Source of the DNA: an uncultured Lentisphaerota bacterium
GTDB taxonomy: Bacteria; Verrucomicrobiota; Lentisphaeria; Victivallales; UBA1829
NCBI GenBank assembly: GCA_900320095.1
Contig: ONQZ01000031.1
Span: forward strand, 1 to 64,000
Direction of reading: 5' to 3'
DNA length: 64,000 bases
The notes below the pieces were generated by a model that was not told where the DNA came from, made no database searches, and saw nothing but the letters and a program-made list of their open reading frames with translations. Shown here piece after piece: positions 53,639-62,649 of the stretch. The stretch's first letter is position 1; every line of letters begins with the position of its first letter. The position numbers and the translations under genes were made by a program.

Positions 53639-55468
53639 ATGAAGTTGAAATTCAATATTCCGGCTGCCCTTCTGATCTTTGTCGTCCTTTACGTGCTCCT
53701 GATCGGCGTGCGTCCGCTCTTCTCGCCGGACGAAGCCCGCTACGTCGAGATCCCGCGTGAAATGCTCGCCGACCATGATTTCGTGACGCCGCGCCTGAAC
53801 GGTGCACGGTATTTCGAGAAGCCGGTCATGGGCTACTGGCTGATCGCCGGAGCGGTCCGGGTGTTCGGGGAAAACGCGTTTGCCGGGCGTTTCATGCCCG
53901 CGATGTCGACCGGGCTTGCGGCGCTGATCGTGCTGCTTCTGGCCGCAAAGATGACCGGGAAGTGCGAGATCGGACTGTATGCGGCGGGTGTTTTCCTGCT
54001 GATGCCTCTGGTGTTCATCGTCGGCACGACGTGTACGCTTGACGCGATCTTTTCTCTGTTCGTGACGGCGACAGTGGCGTCGTTCTACTTCGCCGTGGAT
54101 GGGTATCTGGAGAAAAAACTCCTGAACTGTGTGCTGTGGCTGCTGGCGACCGGAGCGGCCGCCGGATGCGCGTTCCTTACGAAAGGGTTTCTGGCGTTCG
54201 CACTGCCGGTCATGGCGGTCCTGCCGTGGTTCATGTGGAATTTTATTGATGCGGTCCTCGAACAGCGCCGCACGGCCTCTTCTTCCGGTCAAAGCGATGC
54301 GGCGGAATGCAAAAAAGGCATAGCCGCCGAGCTCAAAAAGTGCCTGAAGACGATCTTCACGCTGCCGTGGCTGCCGTTCGTCGCGTCGCTGATCGTGATC
54401 GCGCCGTGGGCGATCCTGATCCACCGGGCGCAGCCGGACTACTGGCGTTATTTCGTGATAGAGGAACACTTCGCCCGTTTCTTCGGCGGCGCCGAGGCGG
54501 AACATCCTCACGGACCGTTCTTTTTCGTGCTGACGCTACTCTGGGGCGCGGCGGAATGGTTCCTGCTGGCGCCCGCGATCGGGTACGGGTTCGGAAAGAT
54601 CGGCGTCCGGGGCGAAAAGAACTCCTGGTTCCGCTTCCTGATCTGCTGGTTCGCCGGACCGTTCCTGTTCCTGTCCGCGTCGAGCGGGAAGCTCCCGACG
54701 TACATCCTGCCGTGCTTCCCCGCGCTGGCGATCATGATCTCCGCCGGACTGTTCCGGTACTTTGAGGAGCGTCCGGACGGGAAGGGCAGGCTGTTCAACG
54801 TGCCGCTCATGGTGTTCGCCGCGGCCGGAGTGATCGCGGGACCCGTTGCGCTGATCGTGATCCACTATGTCCTGCCGAAATACTTTGATATTGCGCTCTA
54901 CAGCAAGGGCGAGACGTGGAAGATATTCATCCTGTTCAATGCGCTGGTCCTGATCCTGTTCTTTGCTTTTGCCGCGTTCACGGAGAAAAAGCCCTCGCGC
55001 AAACTTTCCTATTTTCTGTCGGCCGTCATCCCGGCGTTCATCGCATCGTTTTTTGTGGTGCCGCAATCCATTTACGATGCACGTGGCATGGATGAATTCC
55101 TTGAGGAATGCCGGGACGAGATCACGCCCGACACGGTCATCATCGCGCACGGTTCGAATCTGCATGCCATCAGCCTTGCCTATCACCGGACCGACCTGTA
55201 TGTGATCTTCCCCGGCGAGCTGACCTACGGTCTGAGCTGCAAGGAGGCGGAGGAAAAGGACAGGAAGCGCAATCTGCCGTATAATCAGGTTCAGCGGCTG
55301 ATGAACGAGAATCCGGGGAAGAAAGTCGTGATGTTCTTCCCCGCGGACCGTTACTTCGAACACCATGAATCGATCGTCTATCCGCCCGCGATTTCCGTGA
55401 AAAAGTCGATTCCCGACGACCCGGAGAACAAACACGCTGACGGTCAGGTGCTGGTACGGTTCCAGTGA
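53639..55468 (+). CDS. ArnT/PMT-like glycosyltransferase (GT39 clan)
   Basis: A 609-residue membrane enzyme with about twelve helices. The first periplasmic loop has the ArnT signature FSPDEARYVEIPREM and then DFVTPRLNGARYFEKPVMGYW, holding the catalytic aspartate. Such enzymes move a sugar from a polyprenyl-phosphate carrier to lipid A or another acceptor on the outer side of the inner membrane. The C-terminal soluble portion (about 480-609) is typical. The family is known for aminoarabinose transfer and cationic peptide resistance, but the sugar here is unknown and no arn genes are nearby. Own promoter; GGAG site before the ATG. Confidence 0.88.
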   Translation: MKLKFNIPAALLIFVVLYVLLIGVRPLFSPDEARYVEIPREMLADHDFVTPRLNGARYFEKPVMGYWLIAGAVRVFGENAFAGRFMPAMSTGLAALIVLLLAAKMTGKCEIGLYAAGVFLLMPLVFIVGTTCTLDAIFSLFVTATVASFYFAVDGYLEKKLLNCVLWLLATGAAAGCAFLTKGFLAFALPVMAVLPWFMWNFIDAVLEQRRTASSSGQSDAAECKKGIAAELKKCLKTIFTLPWLPFVASLIVIAPWAILIHRAQPDYWRYFVIEEHFARFFGGAEAEHPHGPFFFVLTLLWGAAEWFLLAPAIGYGFGKIGVRGEKNSWFRFLICWFAGPFLFLSASSGKLPTYILPCFPALAIMISAGLFRYFEERPDGKGRLFNVPLMVFAAAGVIAGPVALIVIHYVLPKYFDIALYSKGETWKIFILFNALVLILFFAFAAFTEKKPSRKLSYFLSAVIPAFIASFFVVPQSIYDARGMDEFLEECRDEITPDTVIIAHGSNLHAISLAYHRTDLYVIFPGELTYGLSCKEAEEKDRKRNLPYNQVQRLMNENPGKKVVMFFPADRYFEHHESIVYPPAISVKKSIPDDPENKHADGQVLVRFQ

Positions 55469-55552
55469 GTCGGATCGCCTTTGGGATAGATTTTGCGAAA
55501 GATCCGGTCCGCGTTCTCTAAACGAAATCCCGGTGTTTTTTGGGAAACGGAC

Positions 55553-55580
55553 TGGAAATTCTTTAAAAAGATGCTATATT
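55553..55580 (+). promoter_or_regulatory. Promoter for the etf operon
   Basis: TGGAAA (55553-55558) and TATATT (55575-55580), 16-bp spacer, 54 bp before etfB. Confidence 0.6.
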
Positions 55581-55634
55581 ATTCTTTTACAATAAATTTG
55601 TCGACCTGTTGAAATAACCCAGGAAGGAACAGTC

Positions 55635-56519
55635 ATGAGCTGCACAATCCTCGTTTTTGTGAAGCAAGTCCCGGACACGAAGAATGTCACGGGCGACGCC
55701 ATGAAGCCCGACGGAACCATCAACCGTCAGGCGCTTCCCGCGATTTTTAACCCCGAAGACCTCAACGCCCTTGAGCTGGCGCTCCAGCTGAAGGACCGCT
55801 ACGGCGCGAAAGTCATCGTCGCGACGATGGGACTCCCCGCCGCCGCCGGCATCCTCCGCGACTCCCTGTTCCGCGGCGCCGACGAGACCGTGCTTCTGAC
55901 CGACCGCGCGCTCGGCGGCTCCGATACGCTGGCGACCAGCTTCGCGCTGAGCCGCATGGCGAAGAAGATCGGCAATTTCGACCTCGTTCTCTGCGGACGC
56001 CAGGCGATCGACGGCGATACCGCCCAGGTCGGTCCGCAGATCGCCGAAAAGCTCGGCATCCCGCAGATCTCCTACGTGCAGGAAGTGCAGGAGCTCGGCG
56101 ACGGCAAGATCCGTGCGAAACGCGCCATCGAAGGCGGCTACGAAGTGCTCGAAGCTCCGCTGCCCGCCCTCCTCACCGTGGTCGACGCCAACCAGCCCCG
56201 TCCGCAGAACGCCTCCCGCATCATCAAGTACAAGAAGGCCAAGACTCCGTCCGAAGTCGCCGCCGCCAAGGGCGCGCCCGCCTCGGAAGAGGAACTCGCG
56301 GCGCTGTCCGCGAAGGGCCTGCTGATCCAGGAATGGAACGCCGCGTACTGCGTGCCGCAGGATGAATTCAACCGCCTCGGCAAGGCGGGTTCCCCGACCA
56401 ACGTGAAGCACATCCTGAGCGTCGTCCTGACCGCCGGGAACTTCCAGGAAGTCGCGCCGACGCAGGAAGCGGTCGGCAATCTCGTACACGAACTTATCGA
56501 AGATCATACTCTGGGGTGA
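55635..56519 (+). CDS. etfB: Electron transfer flavoprotein, beta subunit
   Basis: A 294-residue EtfB. Landmarks are the N-terminal VFVKQVPDT, NPEDLNALELAL, and the nucleotide-binding FDLVLCGRQAIDGDTAQVGPQIAEKLGIP. With EtfA it takes electrons from acyl-CoA dehydrogenases; in anaerobes such pairs may also bifurcate electrons to ferredoxin. It is the first gene of etfB-etfA-acyl-CoA dehydrogenase-rpoZ-purE, with an AAGGAA ribosome site. Its stop is 5 bp before the etfA ATG. Confidence 0.95.
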   Translation: MSCTILVFVKQVPDTKNVTGDAMKPDGTINRQALPAIFNPEDLNALELALQLKDRYGAKVIVATMGLPAAAGILRDSLFRGADETVLLTDRALGGSDTLATSFALSRMAKKIGNFDLVLCGRQAIDGDTAQVGPQIAEKLGIPQISYVQEVQELGDGKIRAKRAIEGGYEVLEAPLPALLTVVDANQPRPQNASRIIKYKKAKTPSEVAAAKGAPASEEELAALSAKGLLIQEWNAAYCVPQDEFNRLGKAGSPTNVKHILSVVLTAGNFQEVAPTQEAVGNLVHELIEDHTLG

Positions 56520-56524
56520 GCGCA

Positions 56525-57550
56525 ATGGAAAATACCGCTATCGGAAACGTCTGGGTTTTCATCGAACAGGAAGGCGGCAAGATCGCCGACGTGAGCCTGG
56601 AACTCGTCAGCAAAGGCCGTGAACTCGCCGACCGGCTCGGCGTCAAGGTCGAGGCGCTCCTCCTCGGAAACGGCGTGGAACACTGCTGCGCCACGCTCTT
56701 CCAGTACGGCTGCGACAACGTCTTCCTCGCGGAAGATCCGCGCCTGGAACCGTTCACCGTCCTGCCGTTCGCCAAGGTCATCGTCGACCTCATCCGCGAA
56801 CACCGCCCGAACATCCTCATGTTCGGCGCGACCATGAAGGGCCGCGAACTCGCGCCGCGCGTCGCCTCGGAAAAGCTCTCCGGCCTCACCGCCGACTGCA
56901 CAGACCTCCGCATCGACGACTTCGAGGACCAGCGCAACCACATCGTCTACAAGGACAAGCTCATGCAGATCCGTCCCGCGTTCGGCGGCAACATCATCGC
57001 CACCATCGTGAATACCTGGGAAGATCCGCAGATGGTCACCGTCCGCGAGGGCGTGATGAAGATGGGCGAACCCGATGCGACCCGCACCGGCACGATCACC
57101 CGCGTCACCCCCGCCCTGACCGCGCAGGAGATGGTCGTGAAGGTCATCGAACGCGTCCGCCAGGAGAAGACCGTGAACCTGAAGGGCGCGCAGATCATCG
57201 TCGCCGGCGGCTACGGCGTCGGCTCCGCCGCGAACTTCAAGCTCATCCACGAGCTCGCCAAGACGCTCGGCGGACAGGTCGGCGCTTCCCGCGCGGCCGT
57301 CGACGCCGGCTGGATCGACCACGACCACCAGGTCGGCCAGACGGGCGTGACCGTCCGTCCGAAACTCTACATCGCCTGCGGCATCAGCGGCTCCGTGCAA
57401 CACCGCGCCGGCATGGCGGAAAGCAAAAAGATCATCGCGATCAACACGGATCCGGCGGCGCCGATTTTCTCCGTGGCGCATTACGGGATCATCGGCGACC
57501 TGAACCAGGTCATCCCGATGATGATCAAAGCGTACAAATCGAAAGCCTGA
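56525..57550 (+). CDS. etfA: Electron transfer flavoprotein, alpha subunit
   Basis: A 341-residue EtfA with the FAD-binding C-terminal half: IIVAGGYGVGSAANFKLIHELAKTLGG, ASRAAVDAGWIDHDHQVGQTGVTVRPKLYIACGISGSVQH and INTDPAAPIFSVAHYGIIGDL. These hold the adenine and phosphate contacts. It is full length without an extra ferredoxin domain. The ATG at 56,525 is preferred over a GTG at 56,516, which overlaps the etfB stop, because GGGGTGAG lies at the right distance. The dehydrogenase gene starts 10 bp after its stop. Confidence 0.95.
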   Translation: MENTAIGNVWVFIEQEGGKIADVSLELVSKGRELADRLGVKVEALLLGNGVEHCCATLFQYGCDNVFLAEDPRLEPFTVLPFAKVIVDLIREHRPNILMFGATMKGRELAPRVASEKLSGLTADCTDLRIDDFEDQRNHIVYKDKLMQIRPAFGGNIIATIVNTWEDPQMVTVREGVMKMGEPDATRTGTITRVTPALTAQEMVVKVIERVRQEKTVNLKGAQIIVAGGYGVGSAANFKLIHELAKTLGGQVGASRAAVDAGWIDHDHQVGQTGVTVRPKLYIACGISGSVQHRAGMAESKKIIAINTDPAAPIFSVAHYGIIGDLNQVIPMMIKAYKSKA

Positions 57551-57560
57551 GGAGACCATC

Positions 57561-59285
57561 ATGTCCAACTTCTTTACAGACAACGCCGATCTGCTCTTCA
57601 CCCTCGACAACCTCGAGATCCAGGAGGCGATGCGCCTCATCGAGAAGGATTACACCGAAGCGCAGAAATACGATACCGCGCCCGAAAGCTTCGAGGACGC
57701 CCTTGACAGCTTCCATCGCATCCTCGACGTCATCGGCGACGTCGCCGGCGAACGCATCGCCCCGCGCGCTCGCCAGGTCGACGAGGAAGGCCCGAAGTTC
57801 GAAAACGGCGTCGTGACCTACCATCCGCTCACGGTCCAGAACCTGAACGACCTGAAGGCGGCGGGCGTCATGGGCGTGATCCTGCCCCGCCAGTACGGCG
57901 GCCTCAACTTCCCGCTCTCCGTCTACACGATGATGACCGAAATGGTCTCCCGCGCCGACGCCAGTTTGCAGAACCTCTTCGGCCTGCAGGACATCGCCGA
58001 CACCATCTGCGAGTTCGGCTCCGAGGAACAGCGCCAGAAATACATCCCGCGCTTCGTCACCGGCGAGGCCGACGGCTCCATGGACCTCACCGAGCCGGAT
58101 TCCGGTTCCGACCTCCAGTCCGTGCGCCTGAAAGCCACGCAGGACGCCGACGGCAAGTGGTACCTCGACGGCATGAAGCGCTTCATCACGAACGGCTGCT
58201 CCCAGATCCACCTGGTGCTCGCCCGTTCCGAGGAAGGCACCACCGACGGCCGCGGCCTCTCCATGTTCATCTGCGAGAAGTGCCCGCAGCTGGTCGTCCG
58301 CCGCATCGAGCACAAGATGGGCATCCACGGCGTCGCCACCTGCGAACTCCAGTTCAACCACGTCCCGGCGGAACTCTGCGGCATGCGCAAGCGCGGCCTC
58401 ATCAAGTACGTCATGTCCCTCATGAACGGCGCACGCGTCTCTATCAGCGCGCAGGCCGTCGGCATCGCCGAAGCCGCCTACCGCGAGGCCCGCAAGTACG
58501 CCTCCGAGCGCGAACAGTTCAAGCAGAGCATCGACAAGTTCCCCGCGATCTACGACATGCTCGCACGAATGAAGACCCAGCTCGCCGCCTCCCGCGCCCT
58601 GCTGTACGAAACGACCCGCTGCGTCGACCTCCGCCAGGCGTACACCCACCTCGCCGAAGGCGCGGAGAAGCCTGATCCGGCGATCCGCGAGAAGGCGAAG
58701 CTCTACGTCGCGCTGTGCGACGTGCTCACCCCGATGTCCAAGGCGCTCTCCACCGAGGCTGCCAACAAGATCGCCTACGACTGCATCCAGATCCACGGCG
58801 GCACCGGCTACATGCACGACTTCGACGCCGAGCGCCTCTACCGCGACGCCCGCATCACGAACATCTACGAAGGCACCACCCAGCTCCAGGTCGTGGCGGC
58901 CATCGGCGGCGTCATGGGACGCACCCTCGACGGCCGCATCGCCGAGATGATGGCGTTCGTGTCTGACGAAGGCCTCTCCGGCGAACTCAAGAAGATCGTC
59001 GCCGAGATGCTCGAAAAACAGCACGCCGCGATCGACTTCGTGGCGGGCATGAAGGCGACCGCGCCCGATTACCGCAACCTCCGCGCACGCGCCCTCGTCG
59101 AGAACGAGACGTTCATCTTCGCCGGCATGCTCCTCCTCCGCGACGCGCAGAAGGATCCCGCCCGCGAGGCCATCGCCGAACGCTACATCCGCGACGCGAA
59201 GTTCGACTTCCTCCGCAACTACGAGCTCATCATGAGCGGCGACTGCACCACCATCGCCCGCCATGAAGAGGTTACCGCCTACTGA
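57561..59285 (+). CDS. Acyl-CoA dehydrogenase with extended ends
   Basis: A 574-residue flavoenzyme, longer than the usual 380 because of about 75 extra residues at the N-terminus and about 110 at the C-terminus, as in DmdC-like and long-chain groups. Core motifs are DLTEPDSGSDLQSVRLKA (FAD), RVSISAQAVGIAEAAY and QIHGGTGYMHDFDAERLYRDARI. The expected catalytic base is E437 in NIYEGTTQ. It oxidises an acyl-CoA to enoyl-CoA and hands electrons to EtfAB, encoded just upstream. The chain length of the substrate cannot be told. Confidence 0.93.
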   Translation: MSNFFTDNADLLFTLDNLEIQEAMRLIEKDYTEAQKYDTAPESFEDALDSFHRILDVIGDVAGERIAPRARQVDEEGPKFENGVVTYHPLTVQNLNDLKAAGVMGVILPRQYGGLNFPLSVYTMMTEMVSRADASLQNLFGLQDIADTICEFGSEEQRQKYIPRFVTGEADGSMDLTEPDSGSDLQSVRLKATQDADGKWYLDGMKRFITNGCSQIHLVLARSEEGTTDGRGLSMFICEKCPQLVVRRIEHKMGIHGVATCELQFNHVPAELCGMRKRGLIKYVMSLMNGARVSISAQAVGIAEAAYREARKYASEREQFKQSIDKFPAIYDMLARMKTQLAASRALLYETTRCVDLRQAYTHLAEGAEKPDPAIREKAKLYVALCDVLTPMSKALSTEAANKIAYDCIQIHGGTGYMHDFDAERLYRDARITNIYEGTTQLQVVAAIGGVMGRTLDGRIAEMMAFVSDEGLSGELKKIVAEMLEKQHAAIDFVAGMKATAPDYRNLRARALVENETFIFAGMLLLRDAQKDPAREAIAERYIRDAKFDFLRNYELIMSGDCTTIARHEEVTAY

Positions 59286-59308
59286 TCAACTTTTCGAAAG
59301 GTTTTGTC

Positions 59309-59596
59309 ATGAACAACGAGTATCTTCTCCGTGCAAGACAGGTCGTCCCGGACGCCAAAGTCCTGATCGTCCTCGCCTCCAAACGCGCCGCCATGCTGGC
59401 CTCCGGCAAGTCCCGCCCCATGGTCCGCTGCAAAGACGACAACTTCCTCGACATCGCCCTTCTCGAGATCGCCGAAGGCAAACTTGAGGCGGAATTCGCC
59501 AAGGAAGGCGAAAACGACATCCTGAACGAACTCGAAGCCCTGAAGAAAGCCCATCAGGACGAGCTCGAACCCATGAAGAAGACGCCCGGCGAATAA
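59309..59596 (+). CDS. rpoZ: RNA polymerase omega subunit
   Basis: A 95-residue protein with the omega pattern: an N-terminal short helix, VLIVLASKRAAMLASGKSRPMV, and DIALLEIAEGKLEAEF. The KRA...L..G and AL.EI..GK blocks are the conserved RNA polymerase contacts. The acidic C-terminal tail is ordinary. Omega helps fold beta-prime and can contact ppGpp. Placement between an acyl-CoA dehydrogenase and purE is unusual; rpoZ often follows gmk. It starts 24 bp after the dehydrogenase. Confidence 0.82.
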   Translation: MNNEYLLRARQVVPDAKVLIVLASKRAAMLASGKSRPMVRCKDDNFLDIALLEIAEGKLEAEFAKEGENDILNELEALKKAHQDELEPMKKTPGE

Positions 59597-59630
59597 GCCG
59601 CGCCGCTTCAGATTCGACGGAGTTTTCATC

Positions 59631-60131
59631 ATGTCTCTCGTCACCATCGTCATGGGGAGCAAGAGCGATCTCGCTTCCCTGCAGGGCGCTTTCGATACGC
59701 TCAAACAGTTCGGGGTGCCCTTCCGCGCCAGGATCCTTTCCGCCCACCGCACCCCGGACGAGGCGGCGGATCTCGCCAAGAACGCTGCCGCCGAAGGCAC
59801 GAAAGTCTTCATCTGCGCCGCCGGCATGGCGGCCCACCTCGCGGGCGTGATCGCTGCGCACACCACGCTCCCCGTCATCGGCATCCCGATGGCCTCCGCG
59901 CCGTTCAACGGGCTGGATTCCCTGCTCGCCATGGTGCAGATGCCCCCCGGGATCCCCGTCGCGACCGTCACCGCCGGTTCCGCGGGCGGCAAAAACGCCG
60001 CGCTGCTCGCCGTCGAGATGCTCGCGCTGTCCGACGCCGCGCTCGCCGCGAAGCTGAAGGACTTCCGCAAGGCGCAGGCCGACAAAGTCCTCGCGGACGA
60101 CGCCGCGCTTCAGGCGGAGGTGCAGCAGTAA
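59631..60131 (+). CDS. purE: N5-carboxyaminoimidazole ribonucleotide mutase
   Basis: A 166-residue class I PurE of purine synthesis. The motifs IVMGSKSDL, ILSAHRTPDEA with the catalytic histidine, AAGMAAHLAGVIAA and GIPVATVTAGSAGGKNAALLA are all in order. It normally works with PurK, which is not in the window. It is the last gene of the etf-rpoZ run, 34 bp after rpoZ, and ends at a terminator shared with the convergent GH3 gene. Confidence 0.95.
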   Translation: MSLVTIVMGSKSDLASLQGAFDTLKQFGVPFRARILSAHRTPDEAADLAKNAAAEGTKVFICAAGMAAHLAGVIAAHTTLPVIGIPMASAPFNGLDSLLAMVQMPPGIPVATVTAGSAGGKNAALLAVEMLALSDAALAAKLKDFRKAQADKVLADDAALQAEVQQ

Positions 60132-60158
60132 GCCGCGCTTCGGAAAAACACCGAAAAT

Positions 60159-60198
60159 ACCCGGACCCCTCAAACCGAGGAGCCCGGGTTTCTTTTTG
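60159..60198. terminator. Terminator between purE and the GH3 gene
   Basis: ACCCGG (60,159-60,164) pairs with CCGGGT (60,184-60,189), with an inner CTC/GAG stem, then TTCTTTTT on the plus strand. It may serve both converging genes. Confidence 0.75.
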
Positions 60199-60221
60199 AT
60201 CTGATATAAGGGAGAGGAGGG

Positions 60222-62324
60222 TTACTTTTTGAGCTTGAGGGTGAGGACCTTCGAGGTGAGAGTGCGGCTGTCGTGGCCGAAGAAGATCTCGACGTCGTCG
60301 GTCGGCATGAACCAGCGTCCCTGGGCGTCGACGAGCTGGAACGCCTCGGCGGGGACGTCGATGGAGACGTGCTGCGATTCGCCCGGTTCGAGGTGGATGC
60401 GCTTAAACCCTTTCAGTTCGACGAGCGGGGCCTCCACGCCGGGCTTTGTGTGGCTGATGTACAGCTGGACGACCTCGTCGCCCGCGCAGTCGCCGACGTT
60501 CGCGACGTTCGCGGAGACGGTCACGCGCCCCTTCTTCGCGAGGGAATCCGCGAGGCGGGCGTTTGAATACGCGAACTCGGTGTAGCTGAGGCCGTACCCG
60601 AACGGGAAGAGGATGTTGTCCTTCGCGTAACGGTAGGTGCGGTTCTTCATGCTGTAGTCGTGGAAGTCGGGGAGTTTCGCGGGATCAACGGGGAACGTGA
60701 ACGGGATCCTGCCGGACGGGCAGGTCCTGCCGAAGAGAATTTCGCCGATGGCGGCGCCGCCCGCTTCACCGGGGTAGGAGGCGTATACGATCGCGGCGGC
60801 CTTCTTTACGTCCTCGCGGAGGTCGACGGGGGAGCCCGCCATGACCACGAGGACGACCTGGAAGCCTTCCTTGTAGAGCCAGTCAAGCATGGACCGCTGG
60901 GAGGCGGGCAGGGCGATGGAACCGCGTTCGGTGCTGTCGCTCTCCTCGCCCTCGATGGATTCGTCGAAGCCGACGACTGCGACGACCGGGAATTTCTTGT
61001 CGTAGAGCCAGCACCGGGCAGAGAGGTCGACCGCGGGTCCGTTCAGGGGCACGCTGTTGCGCGGCTCGAAGCTGGTGCCGGGATCGGCGTTGGCGGCGAT
61101 GCCCTCCAGGACGGTGACCATGTGGTCGGAGAATCCGTTGTAGTTGCCCCAGAGCGCCGGGAGGCTGGTGAGGTTCGGGCCGGTGAGGTTGAGTTTCGCC
61201 GCGGGCTTGAGCGGGAGGATGCCGTCGTTCTTGAGCAGGACGACGGACTTGCGCGCGGCCTCAAGTGCGATCGCACGGTGTTTGGCGCAGTGGACCTTCG
61301 AGATCGGCGTCTTCGCGAGCGGGACGAGCTCGTCGCGGTCGAAACAGCCGAGTTTCATGCGGGTCATGAAGACATGGCGCAGGGCGTCGTCGAGGTCGGC
61401 CTCGGCGATCATCTTCTTTTCATAGGCGTCGAGGAGCTTTTCGAAGGAGCAGCCGCAGTTGAGGTTGCAGCCGTTCTTCAGCGCGTAGGCGGCGGAGGCG
61501 GTCTGGTCGGGCGTGACCTTGTGTGTCTGGTGGAAGTCCATGATGGCCCAGCAGTCGGAGACGAAATGCCCTCGGAAGCCCCATTTTTTGCGGAGGAGCT
61601 CCCGGATGTACTTCGCGCTGCCGCAGCACACCTGGCCGTTCGTGCGGTTGTACGCGCCCATGACGGACTCGACTTTCGCCTCGGTCACGAGCTTCTTGAA
61701 CGCGGGCAGATAGGTCTGCGCGGCGTCGCGCTTGCTGATCTTCGCGTCGAACTTGTGGCGTTCCGCCTCGGGGCCGCTGTGCCCCCAGAAATGTTTCGCG
61801 CAGGCCGCCAGCTTCAGGTACTTCGGATCGTCGCCCTGGAGCGCGCGGACCATCGCCGCGCCGAACTCGCCGGTGAGGTACGGATCCTCGCCGAACGTTT
61901 CCTGGCCGCGTCCCCAGCGCGGATCGCGGAAGATGTTGATGTTCGGGGTCCAGAAGGTCAGGCCGCGGTAGATCGGCGTGCTGCCGTCGCCGGAAAGCCT
62001 GCGCGCGGCGGCGTTCTTCGCACGAGCCTCGACCGCGACCGCGCAGCCCATGCGGTACTCCAGGTCGGTGTCGAACGTGGCGGCCATGGCGATCGCCTGC
62101 GGAAACACGGTCGCCATGCCGGCGCGCGCCACGCCGTGCAGACATTCGCTCCAGTAGTTGTAGGCGGGGATGCCGAGGCGTTCGACCGCGGGCGCGTCGT
62201 GCAGCAGCTGGCTGACCTTTTCCTTCACGGTCATCGCTTTGATGATCGCTTCCACGCGCTCCTCGAACGGGAGGCTGTCGTCGTACCACACGAATTTGCT
62301 GCGTTTTGCCTGAAGTCTGCTCAT
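60222..62324 (-). CDS. Glycoside hydrolase family 3 (beta-glucosidase/xylosidase-like)
   Basis: A 700-residue enzyme with the GH3 order: a TIM-barrel domain, an alpha/beta sandwich and a C-terminal fibronectin III domain. The nucleophile is expected at D257 in GHFVSDCWAI. The substrate pocket motifs WSECLHGVA, DPRWGRGQETFGEDPYL and KHFWGHSG are typical of the xylosidase/glucosidase branch (as in Bacteroidota Xyl3). There is no signal peptide, so it likely acts in the cytoplasm on imported oligosaccharides. Single gene with a CAGGAG site and its own promoter. Confidence 0.93.
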   Translation of the reverse strand: MSRLQAKRSKFVWYDDSLPFEERVEAIIKAMTVKEKVSQLLHDAPAVERLGIPAYNYWSECLHGVARAGMATVFPQAIAMAATFDTDLEYRMGCAVAVEARAKNAAARRLSGDGSTPIYRGLTFWTPNINIFRDPRWGRGQETFGEDPYLTGEFGAAMVRALQGDDPKYLKLAACAKHFWGHSGPEAERHKFDAKISKRDAAQTYLPAFKKLVTEAKVESVMGAYNRTNGQVCCGSAKYIRELLRKKWGFRGHFVSDCWAIMDFHQTHKVTPDQTASAAYALKNGCNLNCGCSFEKLLDAYEKKMIAEADLDDALRHVFMTRMKLGCFDRDELVPLAKTPISKVHCAKHRAIALEAARKSVVLLKNDGILPLKPAAKLNLTGPNLTSLPALWGNYNGFSDHMVTVLEGIAANADPGTSFEPRNSVPLNGPAVDLSARCWLYDKKFPVVAVVGFDESIEGEESDSTERGSIALPASQRSMLDWLYKEGFQVVLVVMAGSPVDLREDVKKAAAIVYASYPGEAGGAAIGEILFGRTCPSGRIPFTFPVDPAKLPDFHDYSMKNRTYRYAKDNILFPFGYGLSYTEFAYSNARLADSLAKKGRVTVSANVANVGDCAGDEVVQLYISHTKPGVEAPLVELKGFKRIHLEPGESQHVSIDVPAEAFQLVDAQGRWFMPTDDVEIFFGHDSRTLTSKVLTLKLKK

Positions 62325-62436
62325 GGATCGCTCCTGTGACGTTGGGACGGGGCATGTTCGCGGCCCGTCCGGTTGGGGTGTTGCTGAAGGGTGAAAACCG
62401 TTGTGATTGTGCCTGAAAGCGCGGTCGATTCAGGAT

Positions 62437-62464
62437 AATATAAGCGTGATGTCGCGAGTTGCAA
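62437..62464 (-). promoter_or_regulatory. Promoter for GH3
   Basis: TTGCAA (62459-62464) and TATATT (62437-62442) on the minus strand, 16-bp spacer; divergent from 62,517. Confidence 0.68.
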
Positions 62465-62516
62465 CCCGAATCCGCGGAAAAGACACGGTTTTTCTCAAAA
62501 AAAGAGGGAAGCGGAC

Positions 62517-62545
62517 TTGACAGAAACAGTTCATGAGTGTAAATT
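62517..62545 (+). promoter_or_regulatory. Promoter for the Pro/Gln-rich protein
   Basis: TTGACA (62517-62522) and TAAATT (62540-62545), 17-bp spacer, about 100 bp before the chosen ATG. Confidence 0.68.
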
Positions 62546-62649
62546 GTTAGAGGAATCGTATTGAATACAACTTTTCCAGCGTGCAACGGCGCAAGATGCA
62601 AAGGCATGTCCGGCGCGCGGAAATGAACTTGTTTCGCAAGGAGGAACCT

